Shown: positions 31,804 through 34,463 of the stretch, piece by piece | How positions within the stretch are numbered: position 1 is the stretch's first letter | How the letters are laid out: each line of letters opens with the position of its first letter | Position numbers and translations under genes: made by a program | Notes under the pieces: model-generated | Told to the model about the DNA's origin: nothing | Databases searched by the model: none | The model's input: only the letters and a program-made list of their open reading frames with translations | Assembly (NCBI RefSeq): GCF_002159085.1 | Contig: NZ_LZRU01000003.1 | Coordinates: 1 to 34,463, forward strand | DNA length: 34,463 bases | Reading direction: 5' to 3' | From: Thermobacillus sp. ZCTH02-B1 | Lineage (GTDB): Bacteria > Bacillota > Bacilli > Paenibacillales > Paenibacillaceae

Positions 31804-33330
31804 GTGTCCATCCGCACGAAGCTCGGGATTTCCCATTCCCTGATGATGCTGGTGCCGGTCCTGGTGACGGTGATCCTGGCGTATGCGCTGTTCCATGTGT
31901 TCGCCGGACAATGGAACGCCGTGAAGGCCCAGTACCGGCTCGACGGCTACAGCCTCGGCGACTTCATGCACGGGGAAATGATGGCGGTCGCCGAGCTGCA
32001 GTCGATCATGCGGGACCATCCCGACCTGCTGCTGGATGAGGCCAGGCTGCACGAATACGGGGATCGGCTGGCCGGCCGCAACATCGGCATCGCGCTCTTC
32101 CGTTCCGGAGAGCTCCGCTACGCCTCGGAAGGGCTCGGAAACCGCGTCACCGGCTGGCTGCCGGTCCGCCCGCCCGCTCCGGGCGAAACCTACGCCTGGC
32201 GGGAGGAATCGCTGCACCTGCACGGCCGGTGGTTCGCCGGAATCCAGTACATGTTCCGCTTCGCGGACGGAAGCGACGGGAACCTGTTCCTCCTCCTCGA
32301 CGGCTCGCCCGTCGACCGGCTGATCCACCATCTGCTGCCGTGGCTCCTCTTCTCGCTGCCGGCGGCGCTGATTGCGGCGAACGTGCTGCTCACGGGGTGG
32401 TTGTCCCGCCGGCTGATCCGGCCGATCCTCGAGCTGCGGCAGGCCACCGAACGGATCCGGGAGGGCGACCTGGATCAGGTCGTGGTCGCCCAGGGGCGGG
32501 ATGAGCTGGGCGATCTGGGCCGCGCCTTCGAGGAGATGCGCCAGCGGCTCCATGAATCGGTGCGGGAACGGCTCAGGTTCGAAGAGAACCGCAAGCAGCT
32601 CATCGCGAACATTTCCCACGATCTGAAGACGCCGATCACCGCGATCATGGGATATGCGCAGGGCATGCTGGACGGCGTGGCGGCCACCCCGGAACGGCTG
32701 GCGAAATACGCGCGGACCATCCATGCGCACGCGTCCGATCTCGCGCGGCTGGTCGACGAGCTGCTGCTCTATTCGAAGCTGGATCTGAACCGCGTGCCGT
32801 TCCGGTTCACGGAACTGGATCTGGGCGAATACGCGGGACGGATCGTCGAAGAATACCGGTTATATATGGAAAGCCGAGGAATCCGCCTCGACGCCGAGCT
32901 GCCCGCCGAACCCGTGCGGGTGACGGCCGATCCGGAGCAGCTCAAGCGCGTGTTCACGAACCTGCTCGAGAACAGCGCGAAGCACATGGACAAGGAGGAC
33001 GGGCGCATCCTCCTGCGCGTCATGCGGGACGGGGAAGCGGGGTTCGCGCGGGTCGAGATCGCCGACAACGGCGAAGGCATCGACGGGCGGGATCTGCCCC
33101 ACATATTCGATCGGTTCTATCGTGCGGAAGCCTCCCGCAGCGGCGGCGGCAGCGGGCTCGGGCTCGCGATCGCCGCGCAGATCGTGGAGGCCCATGGAGG
33201 AAAAATCCGGGCGGACAGCGAATGGGGCAAAGGCACAATCGTGACCTTCACGCTTAAATTGTCCGACCGGACGGATCGGGCCGAGACCAACATGCGCGGA
33301 GGCGGGCATGAAACGCGTGCTCATCATTGA
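31804..33330 (+). CDS. Sensor histidine kinase (HAMP, HisKA, HATPase)
   Basis: 508-residue membrane kinase. Helix 1 (MMLVPVLVTVILAYALFHVF), an extracellular sensor region of about 150 residues, helix 2 (LLPWLLFSLPAALIAANVLL), a HAMP domain (RRLIRPILELRQATERIREG), the phospho-acceptor His in LIANISHDLKTPITAIMGYA, N-box VFTNLLENSAKHMDKE and G-boxes DNGEGIDGRD and GSGLGLAIAAQIVE. GTG 31804 has GGAGAGGAG eight bases upstream. Its end overlaps the regulator gene by 23 bases. Probably senses a compound handled by the MMPL transporter; the ligand is unknown. Confidence 0.93.
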   Translation: MSIRTKLGISHSLMMLVPVLVTVILAYALFHVFAGQWNAVKAQYRLDGYSLGDFMHGEMMAVAELQSIMRDHPDLLLDEARLHEYGDRLAGRNIGIALFRSGELRYASEGLGNRVTGWLPVRPPAPGETYAWREESLHLHGRWFAGIQYMFRFADGSDGNLFLLLDGSPVDRLIHHLLPWLLFSLPAALIAANVLLTGWLSRRLIRPILELRQATERIREGDLDQVVVAQGRDELGDLGRAFEEMRQRLHESVRERLRFEENRKQLIANISHDLKTPITAIMGYAQGMLDGVAATPERLAKYARTIHAHASDLARLVDELLLYSKLDLNRVPFRFTELDLGEYAGRIVEEYRLYMESRGIRLDAELPAEPVRVTADPEQLKRVFTNLLENSAKHMDKEDGRILLRVMRDGEAGFARVEIADNGEGIDGRDLPHIFDRFYRAEASRSGGGSGLGLAIAAQIVEAHGGKIRADSEWGKGTIVTFTLKLSDRTDRAETNMRGGGHETRAHH

Positions 33331-33997
33331 AGACGAGAAAAGCATCGCCGAGCTCCAGCGGGATTACCTCGAGATCCACGGCTTCGCGGCGGATCTGGAG
33401 CACCGGGGCGACATCGGCCTGCGCAAGGCGCTGAGCGGCGATTACGATCTCGTCATCCTGGACCTGATGGTGCCCGGGATGGACGGGTTTGAGCTGTGCC
33501 GGCAGCTCCGGGCGAAGACGGAGATTCCGATCATCGTCATTTCCGCGCGCAGCGAGGAGACGGACATCATCCGCGGCCTCGGGCTCGGGGCGGACGATTA
33601 CATGACGAAGCCGTTCAGCCCGGCGGAGATGGTCGCCCGGGTGAAGGCGCATCTGGACCGGTACGAGCGGTACGCCGGGCGCGCCGGGGCGAAGCAGGAT
33701 ACGATCCGCATCCGCGGCCTGACGATCGACCGGGCATCGCGCCGCGTTCATCTGGACGGCCGGGAGATCCAGCTGACCGCGAAGGAGTTCGATCTGCTGG
33801 CGTTTCTGGCGAGCCATCCGGACCAGGTGTTCAGCCGGAGCGCCATTTTCGAGCAGGTCTGGGGGCTGGACGCCGAGGGGGATCTCGCGACCGTGACGGT
33901 CCATATCGGGAGGCTGCGCGACAAGCTCGAGGCCGACCCCGCCAACCCGCAGTACATCGAGACGGTGTGGGGCGCGGGTTACCGGTTCAGGGTGTAG
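33308..33997 (+). CDS. OmpR-family response regulator
   Basis: 229 residues: receiver (E8/D9/E10, phospho-acceptor Asp52 in LVILDLMVPGMDG, Ser79, Lys101 in YMTKPFSPAEM) and winged-helix DNA-binding domain (IQLTAKEFDLLAFLASHPDQ, then VTVHIGRLRDKLEADP and GYRFRV). GGAGGCGGGC precedes ATG 33308, which lies inside the end of the kinase gene, giving coupled translation. The paired CCGTTAC repeats before the MMPL gene are candidate binding sites. Confidence 0.94.
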   Translation: MKRVLIIEDEKSIAELQRDYLEIHGFAADLEHRGDIGLRKALSGDYDLVILDLMVPGMDGFELCRQLRAKTEIPIIVISARSEETDIIRGLGLGADDYMTKPFSPAEMVARVKAHLDRYERYAGRAGAKQDTIRIRGLTIDRASRRVHLDGREIQLTAKEFDLLAFLASHPDQVFSRSAIFEQVWGLDAEGDLATVTVHIGRLRDKLEADPANPQYIETVWGAGYRFRV

Positions 33998-34174
33998 GGC
34001 GACGGAATCGGGCGGCCGGGACGCTGCGGGCCCTTTCTTTATTGTTTGGAATAAAATCAGGAACCGGGATTATACCGCATCGAGAGTCGGCTGCTGCTGG
34101 AACTTAGGCTTCCGTCCGAAACCGGAGTCTACGAGTTGGAGATCGCCCGTACCCGCGGGCCAAAATGTTATAAA
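33998..34174. other. Gap before the right IS, with an unrecognised open fragment
   Basis: No complete gene. A stop-free plus-strand frame from about 34055 into the IS encodes GLYRIESRLLLELRLPSETG and VYELEIARTRGP with no start or ribosome site. It could be the tail of a gene cut by the insertion sequence, but I do not recognise it. No clear terminator for the upstream regulator was found. Confidence 0.35.
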
Positions 34175-34463
34175 CCTAAATTTCGAAAGCCCATTGTTTC
34201 GGTAAAATCACGAGATGTTAGCGCATAACACCCTGTAAATAACAGGGAAGTTCCCAGCCAGACAACTCCCCGTCAGCGTTGAAAGGTATTCCTCCCCCCT
34301 CCCCCACCGCAAGGGGCTTTTGGTTTTCCATGTAAAATTATGGGAATCTCTAACCTGACATGGTCGCCAGCCGCGCTTCGATTCGCTTCCACGCATGGCG
34401 GTATGGAAAGTCGTGAGCCAGTTTCAGGATGAGCTTCCGGCTGTGCCGAACGATCGTCGCCGC
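34175..34463 (-). mobile_element. IS1380-family insertion sequence, partial (transposase C-terminal end)
   Basis: Outer inverted repeat CCTAAATTTCGAAAG at 34175-34189, matching 14 of 15 bases with the inverted repeat at the left edge. A small hairpin, CCCTGT/ACAGGG, lies inside at 34231-34247. The transposase end enters from the right edge. It has the same orientation as the left copy; the sequence around 34160-34350 is AT-richer than the neighbouring genes. Confidence 0.8.
34350..34463 (-). CDS. IS1380-family transposase, C-terminal fragment (runs off the window)
   Basis: Last 37 codons of a transposase entering from the right edge, including ATIVRHSRKLILKLAHDF and ending ARLATMSG before TAG at 34350-34352. 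The pattern of Arg/His/Lys-rich helices is that of IS4/IS1380-type C-termini. It does not overlap in sequence with the N-terminal fragment at 1-253, so identity of the two copies cannot be tested within the window. Confidence 0.65.
   Translation of the reverse strand, partial: AATIVRHSRKLILKLAHDFPYRHAWKRIEARLATMSG

Noticed and set aside
364..34174. Composite transposon bounded by two IS1380 copies
   Set aside because: The contents are ordinary chromosomal genes over nearly 34 kb, the flanking bases differ, and repeat-bounded contig ends explain the arrangement more simply.

Overview
The window reads as a chromosomal segment of a GC-rich, spore-forming Firmicute, most likely Paenibacillaceae (Paenibacillus, Cohnella or Thermobacillus type). 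The evidence is a GerA-type spore germination operon, a Bce-type peptide-antibiotic resistance module, YesM/YesN-type regulators beside sugar ABC genes, and Gram-positive AGGAGG ribosome sites with frequent GTG/TTG starts. Both ends are fragments of an IS1380-family insertion sequence in the same orientation: the transposase N-terminus at the left edge and the C-terminus at the right edge. The piece was therefore probably bounded by repeats during assembly. The IS ends are visibly more AT-rich than the rest.

Left to right: (1) 730-5427, a complete alkanesulfonate operon ssuE-A-D-C-B with a strong promoter, a CymR-like operator and an attenuator-like hairpin. (2) 5464-9343 on the minus strand, a sensor kinase, an AraC-type response regulator and a membrane-anchored solute-binding protein. 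Divergent from it, 9521-11900 holds a paralogous lipoprotein solute-binding protein and a sugar permease. The second permease survives only as an N-terminal stub, fused in frame to (3) an RND efflux pump pseudogene (11994-14353) with an internal deletion and a frameshift. (4) 14564-15350, a second copy of the ssuE leader and gene without the rest of the operon. (5) 15450-17835 minus, a taurine/sulfonate-type ABC ATPase behind a highly structured leader, a permease stub and a glycosyltransferase. (6) 17875-20003, a prolyl 4-hydroxylase-like oxygenase and a frameshifted FliD-like gene. (7) 20288-24338, a GerA-type germination operon (A, C, a small two-helix protein, and a frameshifted B). (8) 24455-24590, a set of palindromic repeats. 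(9) 24694-29318 minus, BceR-BceS-BceA-BceB type genes. (10) 29372-33997, an MMPL transporter with its own kinase and regulator.

Two patterns stand out. First, decay: three large deletions leave short N-terminal stubs or a gutted pump, and three apparent single-base deletions at short homopolymer runs break the RND, FliD-like and GerB-type genes. These may be genuine gene decay, or partly sequencing and assembly error. Second, regulatory novelty: the ssuE leader is duplicated with apparent compensatory pairing, the lone TauB/SsuB-type ATPase has a roughly 165-nt structured leader, a sensor solute-binding protein sits opposite its transport paralogue around a cre-like site, and palindromic GGTACGTGGTACC repeats fill one intergenic gap. 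No tRNA, rRNA or CRISPR array was recognised.
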